A program made the position numbers and the translations under genes. From an uncultured Bacteroidales bacterium (lineage in GTDB: Bacteria > Bacteroidota > Bacteroidia > Bacteroidales > WCHB1-69): a DNA stretch of 37,407 nt. This document shows, one piece after another, positions 23,520 through 31,491 of this stretch. The stretch lies in NCBI GenBank assembly GCA_937901455.1, contig CALDIA010000214.1, positions 1 to 37,407 on the forward strand, in the 5' to 3' direction. Under the pieces are notes generated by a model. That model did not search any database, was not told the origin of the DNA, and saw only the letters and a program-made list of their open reading frames with translations. Within the stretch, counting starts at the first letter, position 1. Every line of letters begins with the position of its first letter.

Positions 23520-23557
23520 GTGAAAAGCTGTTCCTCGTGAACAGCTTTTCACTTTTT
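23520..23557 (+). terminator. Intrinsic terminator of rplU-rpmA
   Basis: A 14-bp perfect stem, 23520-23533 (GTGAAAAGCTGTTC) with 23539-23552, encloses a CTCGT loop and is followed by TTTTT. It is one of the longest stems in the window. Confidence 0.9.
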
Positions 23558-23575
23558 ATACTCCCCGATTTTTTG

Positions 23576-23583
23576 TATTTTTG
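23576..23583 (+). promoter_or_regulatory. Bacteroidota -7 promoter element for holA
   Basis: TATTTTTG lies 22 bases before the holA ATG at 23606. It rules out an in-frame codon at 23537, which lies inside the previous terminator. Confidence 0.65.
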
Positions 23584-23605
23584 CCCCGTCATCAAACACA
23601 TTGTC

Positions 23606-24607
23606 ATGGCTCAAATCAAATACGAAGACCTTCTTAAGCAGATTTCCCAGCAGAAGTTTGCCCCTGTATATCTCCTCATGGGCGAGGAGCCCTATTATAT
23701 TGACCGCATTACCGAACGCTTCGAGCAAGAGGTGATAGCTGAGGAAGACCGCAACTTTAACCAAATTGTGCTTTACGGACAAGACGTAACGGGCGAAGAG
23801 GTAGTCTCCTACGCCAAACAATATCCCTTTGGCAGCGACAAACTGCTGGTCATCGTCAAGGAGGCGAAGAAGATCAGTGATTTTGATGCCATTCTTTCCT
23901 ATACATCAGCCCCATCGCCCACAACCATTCTGGTGATTGCCTTTAAGTACGGGACGCTCAAGAAAGACCAGATGTCGAAATTGGACAAATCAACCATCGT
24001 GTTCAAGTCAGAAGCTATAAAACATTATAATGTGTCAAAATGGGTTTCTGACTTGGCTCAGGAGTTCAAGTTCAAGCTTGCTGCTGGTGTTAACGAGCTG
24101 ATAGCAGAACATATTGGCGGTGATTTGTCACGAATTTACAATGAATTTGTTAAGCTGCGCATGTCACTGCCGGAAAATAGTGTGATCACTAAGGATATAG
24201 TGGAAAAGAATATCGGAATTAGCAAAGAGTATAATATTTTTGAGTTGGAAGACGCTTTGGGTGAGCGCAATGTTGGCAAAGCCTATAAAATAGCACTCAA
24301 TTTTGCTGATCACCTGAAAGAGAACCCCAATGTGAAAACGTTGGTCATGCTATCGCGTTTTTATGGCAATATGCTGAAATACCACCTGGCTCCAGACAAG
24401 AGTCCGAAGATGTTGGAGGGCATGCTTAATGCCACTGGCTATGTGGTTAATAAAACTATCAAGTATGCGCAGAACTATTCCATGAGCCAACTTATGCGTA
24501 TTATTTCTCTCTTGCGCGAGTGTGATGTCAAAACGAAAGGCGTGGGCAGTAATGCTGAAGAGGGTGAATTGCTTAAAGAACTTATCTTGAAGATTCTGTC
24601 GGTTTGA
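23606..24607 (+). CDS. holA: DNA polymerase III, delta subunit
   Basis: HolA is the clamp-loader subunit that opens the beta clamp. The 333-residue protein begins MAQIKYEDLLKQISQQKFAP and has the typical N-terminal AAA-like start VYLLMGEEPYYIDRITERF. DKLLVIVKEAKKI, a GGDLSRIYNEFVKL segment and the C-terminal helical collar (FELEDALGERNVGKAYKIAL) are all family features. It is a single-gene unit between the rpmA terminator and a bidirectional terminator at 24619-24650. Confidence 0.9.
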   Translation: MAQIKYEDLLKQISQQKFAPVYLLMGEEPYYIDRITERFEQEVIAEEDRNFNQIVLYGQDVTGEEVVSYAKQYPFGSDKLLVIVKEAKKISDFDAILSYTSAPSPTTILVIAFKYGTLKKDQMSKLDKSTIVFKSEAIKHYNVSKWVSDLAQEFKFKLAAGVNELIAEHIGGDLSRIYNEFVKLRMSLPENSVITKDIVEKNIGISKEYNIFELEDALGERNVGKAYKIALNFADHLKENPNVKTLVMLSRFYGNMLKYHLAPDKSPKMLEGMLNATGYVVNKTIKYAQNYSMSQLMRIISLLRECDVKTKGVGSNAEEGELLKELILKILSV

Positions 24608-24618
24608 CAATGAAGAAT

Positions 24619-24650
24619 AAAAAAGAACATCCGCAAGGATGTTCTTTTTT
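24619..24650. terminator. Bidirectional terminator between holA and tRNA-Cys
   Basis: A 14-bp stem (24619-24632 with 24637-24650; core GAACATCC/GGATGTTC) is capped by a GCAA tetraloop and has A and T runs on its two sides, so it can serve holA (+) and tRNA-Cys (-). Confidence 0.9.
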
Positions 24651-24651
24651 G

Positions 24652-24722
24652 AGGTCTCTTCCAGATTCGAACTGGAGTCAACGGTTTTGCAGACCGGTAC
24701 CTAACCACTCGGCCAAGAGACC
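24652..24722 (-). tRNA. tRNA-Cys (GCA)
   Basis: Read on the minus strand it folds as a cloverleaf. The acceptor is GGTCTCT/AGAGACC, the D-arm has GCC/GGT around GAGTGGTTA, the anticodon loop is CTGCAAA (anticodon GCA) and the T-arm is TCCAG-TTCGAAT-CTGGA. The discriminator is U, as tRNA-Cys requires. The anticodon stem has one mismatch at its outer end. CCA is not encoded. It is 71 bases long, with a -7 element just upstream and a terminator just downstream. Confidence 0.93.
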
Positions 24723-24737
24723 TTTATGATGAGGCTG

Positions 24738-24765
24738 CAAAAATACATTTTTTTTTGATATGCAA
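24738..24765 (-). promoter_or_regulatory. tRNA-Cys promoter
   Basis: TATTTTTG on the minus strand (24745-24738) lies 15 bases upstream of the tRNA 5' end, with TTG (24765-24763) 17 bases further upstream. The rest of the 24746-24814 gap holds no gene that I can see. Confidence 0.65.
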
Positions 24766-24814
24766 GAGTACTTGAGGAGATTTTTTTTCGTTCTTGCAGA
24801 GCATCCCATTACGG

Positions 24815-24853
24815 GAAAAAAACAGGGCGCAGGTTGGTTACACCTGAACCCTG
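24815..24853 (-). terminator. Intrinsic terminator of pyrB-pyrI
   Basis: On the minus strand CAGGG-TT-CAGGT (24853-24842) pairs with ACCTG-CG-CCCTG (24834-24823) around a 7-base loop, followed by a run of seven T. It lies about 30 bases after the pyrI stop. Confidence 0.85.
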
Positions 24854-24883
24854 GTTGGAAGAATGCAGGTGGTTTTATGTCCT

Positions 24884-25327
24884 CTATTTTTTGTTCTTTT
24901 TTGGGAAGGGGACAACAATATCATCGCAATAGGCACAGCGATAGGAGCGTTTCTCTTTGTTGACCAAGTGGAATTCATGGTCGAAGTAGTGCTCTACGGA
25001 GGTTACGCAGCGGGGGTTTTTGCATTGGATAATGTTGATGACCTTCTCGGGTACTTCGAGTTTCACCTTTTTCACTGTTTTGCCGTCTTCGATGATATTG
25101 ACCGTGGCGTTGGGGTCAATGAGACCGAGGAAATCGTAGTTAATGTCGATGACATTGTTGATTTTTATAATGTCTTTTTTGCCCATTTTGGCGCTGAAGG
25201 CGTTCATGATGAGGGCGACATTGTATTCTGCCTTGTCAAGGTTGAGGTAGTTAAACACCTGAAGACCATAGCCGGCAGTGATATGATCGATGACGATACC
25301 TTTTTCTATACTTGTAATTTCTAACAT
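24884..25327 (-). CDS. pyrI: Aspartate carbamoyltransferase regulatory chain
   Basis: PyrI is the non-catalytic chain that gives aspartate transcarbamoylase feedback control by CTP and ATP. The 147-residue protein has the N-terminal nucleotide-binding domain (IEKGIVIDHITAGYG near residue 8) and the C-terminal zinc domain with four cysteines, C102, C107, C131 and C134, that contact PyrB. It follows pyrB by 15 bases. The enzyme is therefore probably the large dodecameric, regulated form. Confidence 0.95.
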   Translation of the reverse strand: MLEITSIEKGIVIDHITAGYGLQVFNYLNLDKAEYNVALIMNAFSAKMGKKDIIKINNVIDINYDFLGLIDPNATVNIIEDGKTVKKVKLEVPEKVINIIQCKNPRCVTSVEHYFDHEFHLVNKEKRSYRCAYCDDIVVPFPKKNKK

Positions 25328-25342
25328 AATGCGAATGATTTT

Positions 25343-26266
25343 TTAGTAAATACCCAAGAGTTTTAATATGAGAGCCATACGTACGAACATGCCGTTTCTG
25401 GCTTGGTTGAAGTATTGAGCCCGGGGGTCGTCGTCCACTTCGACACTGATTTCATTCACGCGTGGTAGCGGGTGGAGGATGTAGGTGTCAGGACGTGCAT
25501 AGGTCATCTTCTCGGCATCCAGGATGAAACGGTCTTTCAGGCGGATATAGTCCTCTTCATTGAAGAAGCGTTCGCGCTGCACCCGGGTCATGTAGAGAAA
25601 GTCAAGTTGGTTCATGTAGGGTTCCATCTGGTCAACTTCTTGGAAGGGGATGCCCTTTTTCTTGACCACCTCTTCGCGGATATATTCGGGAACGCGGAGT
25701 TCTTCAGGGGATATGAATATGAACTTGACACCCTCATAATTGCTCAGGAATTTGACGAGAGAGTGGACGGTTCGTCCGAACTTGAGGTCGCCACAGAAGC
25801 CATAAGTCTTATTCTCCACGCCACCGCGCAGTCGCTCAATGGTCAAAATATCGGTCAGTGTTTGGGTTGGGTGCTGGTGACCGCCGTCGCCAGCATTGAT
25901 GAGGGGCATCTTGATGTAGTGAGATGCCATACGGGGCGCACCCTCCTTAGGATGTCGCATGGCAGCGATGTCGGCATAGCATTCAATTGTGCGCAAGGTG
26001 TCAGCAATGCTCTCTCCCTTGGCCGTGGAACTGGAGTTGGGTTCTGAGAATCCAATCACTTTGCCTCCGAGACGCAACATGGCCGCTTCAAAGCTGAAGC
26101 GCGTGCGGGTACTGGGTTCATAAAAAAGAGTTGCCAGGATTTTCCCCTCACAACTCTTACTATATTTTTCCGGATTGGCAATGATTTGATGGGCTAAATC
26201 AAAAATTTCACGGAATTCTTCGCGTGTGAAATCTGCCGGGTCTATCAAGCATCTGTTCTTTAACAA
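25343..26266 (-). CDS. pyrB: Aspartate carbamoyltransferase catalytic chain
   Basis: PyrB joins carbamoyl phosphate and aspartate to carbamoyl-aspartate, the first committed step of pyrimidine synthesis. The 307-residue protein has the carbamoyl-phosphate signature S52-T-R-T55 in FYEPSTRTRFSFE, the SSTAKGES loop, HPTQTLTD and HPLPRVNEI. The start is probably TTG at 26266 (MLKNRCLIDP), because a perfect AGGAGG (26279-26274) precedes it by 7 bases; a Shine-Dalgarno this strong is uncommon in Bacteroidota. The 5' leader of about 70 bases runs from a -7 element at 26338-26345. I see no pyrimidine attenuator in it. Confidence 0.95.
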   Translation of the reverse strand: MLKNRCLIDPADFTREEFREIFDLAHQIIANPEKYSKSCEGKILATLFYEPSTRTRFSFEAAMLRLGGKVIGFSEPNSSSTAKGESIADTLRTIECYADIAAMRHPKEGAPRMASHYIKMPLINAGDGGHQHPTQTLTDILTIERLRGGVENKTYGFCGDLKFGRTVHSLVKFLSNYEGVKFIFISPEELRVPEYIREEVVKKKGIPFQEVDQMEPYMNQLDFLYMTRVQRERFFNEEDYIRLKDRFILDAEKMTYARPDTYILHPLPRVNEISVEVDDDPRAQYFNQARNGMFVRMALILKLLGIY

Positions 26267-26273
26267 AATAAAT

Positions 26274-26279
26274 CCTCCT
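26274..26279 (-). promoter_or_regulatory. Perfect Shine-Dalgarno before a TTG start of pyrB
   Basis: AGGAGG on the minus strand lies 7 bases upstream of the TTG codon of pyrB. No in-frame ATG is better placed, and the downstream sequence starts with the family's N-terminal residues. It decides the start. Confidence 0.75.
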
Positions 26280-26337
26280 AAAAGTTATATGGTGAATAAA
26301 TAATTGAACTCCTCATCAGTTAACCAAAACAACCTTG

Positions 26338-26375
26338 CAAAAATAGGAAAATATTTAAATATATCCCTATTTTTG
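26338..26375 (-). promoter_or_regulatory. pyrB promoter inside an inverted repeat
   Basis: TATTTTTG on the minus strand (26345-26338) is the -7 element of pyrB. The same eight bases occur on the plus strand at 26368-26375, as the arms of a 10-bp inverted repeat (CAAAAATAGG...CCTATTTTTG) around an 18-base AT-rich centre. It could be an operator or a coincidence of two AT-rich elements. Confidence 0.5.
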
Positions 26376-26415
26376 TAAAAAAAAAACTATAGACACGCCC
26401 AAAGGGTTCTATCTA

Positions 26416-29400
26416 TCATAAAATCACCAACTTCTCAATAACCTCAGCAGTTTCCATTCCCTGTTCTCTGACGCGTAAACGGTACATGTACACCCCTTTC
26501 CCTATCTTGTCACCGAAATCATCCAATCCGTCCCAGGAGATGGGATTGCTGCGGTTACCCTCCAAATATTGAGTGTCATGGATGGTTTTCAACAGTTTTC
26601 CGGAAATGGTGTAAATCTGCACCTGAATGTCAAAAATGCCACCACTGCGATTGTGCTCAAAGTAGAAATCCGTATGGGTGGTGAACGGATTGGGGTAATT
26701 CAACACATGACTAAGCGTGAGCTTTTCGTCAGAAACCACCTCGAAGGTGATTTCCTTCTCAGCATGGTTGTTGTTAATGTCCCACGCTCTCAACATGAGG
26801 GTATGCTTGCCTATGCCTTGCTCGTTCATCTGATACCGGACAGTACCCATATTGAAACTGTCCTTTTCGGTTTGATAGTAATCGTTCAGTATGATCTGGG
26901 AGTCGGAGCTGCCATCAATGATGGCGGTGAGGTCATGCCCGATGCCGTTGCCGGTGGTGTTGATGCCATAGTCGTCCTTGATTTTGGCTATCAATACGGG
27001 CGTACTATTCACGATACCCCCATCCACAAAATGCTCATCATTCAGGTAGAGCTCTATTTCAGGTCCTTTCTGATCATCCAATCCCGTGGTGTCAGTACCC
27101 CCAATGATGAAGTCGGTAAAGGCGCCGGCAGCATCACTCTGTGCGCTGCGTGCATAATAACTGATCTTACCGTTGCCGTATTCATAGTTAATATCCTTAG
27201 GGATGTAGAATGAAAAGGAAAAACGACCGTTTTGTATTGAACTGTTTCCTTTGAACAGAATACTTTTTTGCACTTCAAAATTAAATGGTGCACTATTGGG
27301 GTCATTTTGCAAAGTGTTTACGTTCACAGCCTTGTCGTATACAGACGGGAAAAGAGTACCGTTGAACTGTGATTGCAGGATGTTGTTGTCATCCACAATG
27401 TGTCCGCTTATGGTCACTTTGGAGAGTGCGCTCAAGGTGTCGGATAGGTCTTCCACCGCATAATGGTTGATGGAGTCGGTGACCACTTTGTATCTGGGGA
27501 GAGCCAGAGGCATGGACGGGTCACCATAGAGGACAAACATTCCGAGGTTGGAGGCGCTTCCGGTATAGACGTTTTTGCCATATATGGCCAGCTCTCCGAT
27601 GGTGGGGTAGCGTCCGTATTTTTCTTTGTCGAAGATGAACCGTGAGAAACTGTAACCATAGGAGTTGTTAGAGCCAGACCAGGCTTCGCGGGTGGCGGTA
27701 ATGAGCGCAGCAGCACCGCCATGGTTGTTGAAGAAGACATAGTCGGCGGGCGAGGGGGTGGGGCGGTCGTAATAACCGAAGGTACACGACAAAGTGAGCA
27801 TCAGCGGCATGTTGTAATAATTGTTCCATCTATTGATGTCAGAAATTTCCAGAATACGTTCCGCAGCCCAACCATCTTTGCCGCTGTGCCCCACATAGGT
27901 CATAACCAAGGCGCCCCGGTTCATCCGATTGTTAATGTCGGTGTTCACTTCCGGATATCGCTGTCCTCCTGCATTGGAAACCTGCTGATAGGCATCTAGG
28001 TATATTTTGTCAAAATTGATGTTGGGATTTTTTTCTTTTACAATTTGCGTAAAGCTGTCTGTGTTGGAGATGAAGTCGTTCCATTCTTCATCATCGGCCA
28101 CATAGGCCATCACATTGCGCCAGTCAGCCAAATTGGAGATGGAGGAAGAACCCTCTTCCACCAGATTGGTGCGCGTGGTGTAGAGGATGCTCTTGTCCAC
28201 GGCAGTTACCGCCTGGGCCATGGTGGAACAGGGGAAACGGCCTATTGCCAGATCAAACAGGCCGGACATGAGTTCCCCTTCGGTGTCGTCCAGCAGTCCT
28301 AAGGCATCATCATTGCAGTAGAAATTAAGCTCACCAATGTAGTCGTTTTGGTTTTGATATTGGTAGTTAGGCACGTACACTTTGGTGTTTGCCACGCGCC
28401 CTCTGAAATCATAGCATGGTCTTCCAAAGAGTAACAGGTATTTGGGATACTCTCCATTGGTGCGGTTGTAGATCATGCGCATGTAGTCGCGGATGGCAAT
28501 AGGGTCTTGCGAACCGCTGGAGAACTCGTTGTAGACCTCCTGGGTTGTGACAACCTGAACAGACAGACCATCGTTTTCCTGGCGGAACTTGGCGAGGCGC
28601 TGGGCCTGGCTCTTGAAGTCGGGATGCGTTACAATTACTAAGTCCACGGAGGAGGAGGCGTGGAGGTTTTGGTTGTTCACGCGGCCTACTGGCGTCACCT
28701 CATAATACGCTGTTCCGTCAAATGCTATGAACTGCCGCAGGTCATCGGTAGGCACTTTAAAGGAAGCTCCACCGGTATTGTTCTGCAGATTGTATTGGAC
28801 GGTTTGGGAGGGATCGGTGATGTCCCATACAGAGATGCTCGTATTAGCGTCTTGAATCACGAACTCTGTCACATTGCCAGGTCCGATGGTGGAGGGCTGG
28901 CAGAATGGAAACTGATGGGTATACATGGTAAGCCGGCAAGGGATTTCCACTTCTATCCAGTCTAGATAAGACAACGAGGTGGTCCCCGGCTTGTTGTATA
29001 CTAAACCTACATTTAAAGTTTGTCCACTTGGTGTATAGTACATGTCCACATTGTTCAACACCGCCAGACGTGAGCTGGTGATAGAGCTGGTGGGTACCTG
29101 GCCGATGGAGACGTTGTTGGCACTGACACTCATTCTTGACGGGGAGTTGGAAACAGTGGCTACCGCAACAGACACGCGCCCCTGAGCACCTGTTGGAATG
29201 GGAGTCGCAAACAGGTAGTTGCGACTTGTGGTGATGTCAAACAAATCGCCAAACCATTCGCGTCCGCTCTCCCCCAGGTTGTATTTGTCCTCTTCTAAGA
29301 AATCGTAAAAAACGAAGTCCTGTTTTGTCATGTTAGCTTGCAAAGAGGCGTTGTTCACGGCAGTGATGCGCTTTTTTTCACCCACCCCAGCGGTGTTGGT

Positions 29401-30255
29401 GATGAAATAGTAGGAAGAGTCGCAATAAATGTTGGTGGCGTGGCGAAATGTCTGGTCACTTGATTGATAAGCCCAACTATGTGGCGACTTGCCATAGAAA
29501 ATGAAGTAATCGCCATTGTCGATAGTGCCGTCACCATTGTCGAAGATACGGATTGGCAGTTCGTTGAGGTCGTCAGGGCGAGAGATGGCGTTGTTTTCTG
29601 GCAACATGGTGCCCCCGTTGCCGAAGAGAGCCAGTTGTGCCGACTGGATGGGCGGCTGCATGCCCATGGCTACTAAGTCATTATAGGTTACTTTGAAGAT
29701 GCCGCTACGGGTGACAGCTATCCGATACCATTGTCCTGAAGCCAGTACTGAGCGTGTGGCCTGATCCTTGGTGCTGTTGAGTGTGCGGGGCTGGCTGCCC
29801 TGCACAGAGAGGGAGAGCGACTTCACACGACTGTAATGACCCTTGCTTGTTTCAACAATGGGAATAAATGTTATGACCAGGTAAGGTTTTTTCCGCTCGA
29901 AGGCCGAATAGGCATTTACACAGAGTTGGGCCTGGTGAAACTCGTCAGGAACGAGCGCAACATCGCGGGCACTAAGTGCCTCGTATTCGACCGAAGAGAC
30001 AGAGATGTTGTAGTGTTCAAAAAAGGAGGGTATTTCAACGATTTCATAAACGGAGGGAAGGGAAGGGTATTCGCGCAGATATATGCAGTTTTCAAAGCTG
30101 AGATATTCTAAGGTCCTATCCTCGGAAAGTGTTTGTGTAACGGGCTCCTTCCATTGGATAGAATAATTTTTTTCAAAATTTTGTGCATGAATATCAACAC
30201 TTTGCAATATCATAATAAGAAAAAGTGTTGCTACCACCCAATATTTCTTTCTCAT
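26416..30255 (-). CDS. porU: T9SS C-terminal signal peptidase (sortase) PorU
   Basis: PorU is the outer-membrane, gingipain-related protease that removes the sorting domain of T9SS cargo and attaches the protein to anionic LPS. The 1279-residue protein has a signal peptide (to about residue 24), a long beta-rich N-terminal region, a C25 peptidase domain (about 540-910) with catalytic H790 in TYVGHSGKDGW and C824 in LTLSCTFGYYD, then Ig-like modules and a C-terminal T9SS type A sorting domain (about 1190-1279; LNYPNPF, ISGKLLK and GKGVYMYRLRV). It is a little longer than P. gingivalis PorU (1158). porV, its partner, is not adjacent. It is divergent from porP, with its own promoter. Confidence 0.92.
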   Translation of the reverse strand: MRKKYWVVATLFLIMILQSVDIHAQNFEKNYSIQWKEPVTQTLSEDRTLEYLSFENCIYLREYPSLPSVYEIVEIPSFFEHYNISVSSVEYEALSARDVALVPDEFHQAQLCVNAYSAFERKKPYLVITFIPIVETSKGHYSRVKSLSLSVQGSQPRTLNSTKDQATRSVLASGQWYRIAVTRSGIFKVTYNDLVAMGMQPPIQSAQLALFGNGGTMLPENNAISRPDDLNELPIRIFDNGDGTIDNGDYFIFYGKSPHSWAYQSSDQTFRHATNIYCDSSYYFITNTAGVGEKKRITAVNNASLQANMTKQDFVFYDFLEEDKYNLGESGREWFGDLFDITTSRNYLFATPIPTGAQGRVSVAVATVSNSPSRMSVSANNVSIGQVPTSSITSSRLAVLNNVDMYYTPSGQTLNVGLVYNKPGTTSLSYLDWIEVEIPCRLTMYTHQFPFCQPSTIGPGNVTEFVIQDANTSISVWDITDPSQTVQYNLQNNTGGASFKVPTDDLRQFIAFDGTAYYEVTPVGRVNNQNLHASSSVDLVIVTHPDFKSQAQRLAKFRQENDGLSVQVVTTQEVYNEFSSGSQDPIAIRDYMRMIYNRTNGEYPKYLLLFGRPCYDFRGRVANTKVYVPNYQYQNQNDYIGELNFYCNDDALGLLDDTEGELMSGLFDLAIGRFPCSTMAQAVTAVDKSILYTTRTNLVEEGSSSISNLADWRNVMAYVADDEEWNDFISNTDSFTQIVKEKNPNINFDKIYLDAYQQVSNAGGQRYPEVNTDINNRMNRGALVMTYVGHSGKDGWAAERILEISDINRWNNYYNMPLMLTLSCTFGYYDRPTPSPADYVFFNNHGGAAALITATREAWSGSNNSYGYSFSRFIFDKEKYGRYPTIGELAIYGKNVYTGSASNLGMFVLYGDPSMPLALPRYKVVTDSINHYAVEDLSDTLSALSKVTISGHIVDDNNILQSQFNGTLFPSVYDKAVNVNTLQNDPNSAPFNFEVQKSILFKGNSSIQNGRFSFSFYIPKDINYEYGNGKISYYARSAQSDAAGAFTDFIIGGTDTTGLDDQKGPEIELYLNDEHFVDGGIVNSTPVLIAKIKDDYGINTTGNGIGHDLTAIIDGSSDSQIILNDYYQTEKDSFNMGTVRYQMNEQGIGKHTLMLRAWDINNNHAEKEITFEVVSDEKLTLSHVLNYPNPFTTHTDFYFEHNRSGGIFDIQVQIYTISGKLLKTIHDTQYLEGNRSNPISWDGLDDFGDKIGKGVYMYRLRVREQGMETAEVIEKLVIL

Positions 30256-30284
30256 TGCTCGTTTATTTAAAGTACAATCGGCGG

Positions 30285-30292
30285 CAAAGATA
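30285..30292 (-). promoter_or_regulatory. Bacteroidota -7 promoter element for porU
   Basis: TATCTTTG on the minus strand matches TAnnTTTG and lies 29 bases before the porU ATG, in the 142-base gap divergent from porP. Confidence 0.65.
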
Positions 30293-30366
30293 ACGAAATC
30301 ATTTTATTATTATTGTAGTGTTTGTAACAAAATAATATTTAATTAGTATAATATAAACTTTTTTAT

Positions 30367-30374
30367 TATTTTTG
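30367..30374 (+). promoter_or_regulatory. Bacteroidota -7 promoter element for porP-gldK
   Basis: TATTTTTG lies 23 bases before the porP ATG. With the porU element it forms a divergent promoter pair 74 bases apart, in a very AT-rich stretch. Confidence 0.65.
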
Positions 30375-30397
30375 CCAGCCATTAAAGATTTACAGAT

Positions 30398-31441
30398 ATG
30401 CGAAACCGAATAATCATTTTAATCACCGTGTTATTTGCAATAGCCTTCCACCAGGCAGATGCGCAAGATGCACTGTTTTCACAGTTCTATGCGAATCCAT
30501 TGTATTTGAATCCGGCGATGGCAGGAACCAATGTCTGTCCGCGTCTTGCTTTTCATTTTCGCGATCAATGGCCCGCCGCAACAGGCACGTTCATGACCTA
30601 TACGGCATCCTATGATGAGCATTTTGACAAGATTTCCGGTGGTGTCGGAGTGTTGTTGTTCGGTGACCGTGCCGGCGAGGGTGGGTGTATCAACACTTAT
30701 AACGCAAGCGCCATGTATTCCTTTAAGGTGAAGATTGCTAAAAAATTCAATATGCGTTTGGCTTTGCAGGCTGGATACCAAAATAAGACTTTGAACTGGA
30801 ATGCCTTGACTTTCGGGGATATGATAGACCCTAAGTATGGTTTTGTGTATCAAACGAATGAACAACAACCCGCCAAGCTTAGTCGCGGTATCTTCGACAT
30901 GGCCGCCGGTATTTTGGGCTATACGCCGCACTTCTTCTTCGGCGCCGCCGCTCATCATATCACCCGTCCCTATCAGGGATTCCTCGTCCAAAGCGGTTCC
31001 GATGCCCCTGAAGCTCGACTTCCGGTTAAATGGACTGCCCACGTTGGCGCCTATTTCGATCTGAAACGCAAGAGCAAAAAAGAAACCTCTTTTGGAGATA
31101 TCTCCATAAGTCCCAACTTTATCTATGAGCACCAAATGTGCTTCAACTATTTTAATGAAGGCTTCTATCTGAATTTCTACCCATTCACCGTGGGTACGTG
31201 GTTCCGACATGGTCTCACCTACAAGAACGATAACGAAGATATTAAAGTCTATAATCTGGACGCTTTCATCGTTATGTTCGGTATTGAACACGAATGGTTC
31301 AAGATAGGATATTCTTATGATGTAACTATCAGCAAACTGGCCAATGTGACCGGTGGCAGCCATGAGGTTTCTCTGCAAATCCTCCTGCCATGTCCTGAAA
31401 AACGTCAGGCACTCAAAGATCTTAAGTGTCCTTCATTCTAA
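30398..31441 (+). CDS. porP: PorP/SprF-family T9SS membrane protein
   Basis: PorP/SprF proteins are outer-membrane beta-barrels of the T9SS. SprF anchors the SprB adhesin, and PorP works with PorK and PorN. The 347-residue protein has a signal peptide ending in ADAQ (about 22), followed by DALFSQFYANPLYLNPAMAG, the family signature, then a beta-barrel of alternating segments ending in GGSHEVSLQILLPCP. Some T9SS have several PorP/SprF paralogues, so which one this is cannot be stated with certainty. It is transcribed 50 bases before gldK, which supports the core PorP. Confidence 0.88.
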   Translation: MRNRIIILITVLFAIAFHQADAQDALFSQFYANPLYLNPAMAGTNVCPRLAFHFRDQWPAATGTFMTYTASYDEHFDKISGGVGVLLFGDRAGEGGCINTYNASAMYSFKVKIAKKFNMRLALQAGYQNKTLNWNALTFGDMIDPKYGFVYQTNEQQPAKLSRGIFDMAAGILGYTPHFFFGAAAHHITRPYQGFLVQSGSDAPEARLPVKWTAHVGAYFDLKRKSKKETSFGDISISPNFIYEHQMCFNYFNEGFYLNFYPFTVGTWFRHGLTYKNDNEDIKVYNLDAFIVMFGIEHEWFKIGYSYDVTISKLANVTGGSHEVSLQILLPCPEKRQALKDLKCPSF

Positions 31442-31491
31442 TCACTCATAATCTTTACATACAATTAAATCAGACAAATAATATCAAAACA

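Noticed and set aside
26368..26375. Plus-strand promoter TATTTTTG facing porU
   Set aside because: No plus-strand gene follows; it would only make antisense RNA to the end of porU. More likely it is the other arm of the inverted repeat at the pyrB promoter.
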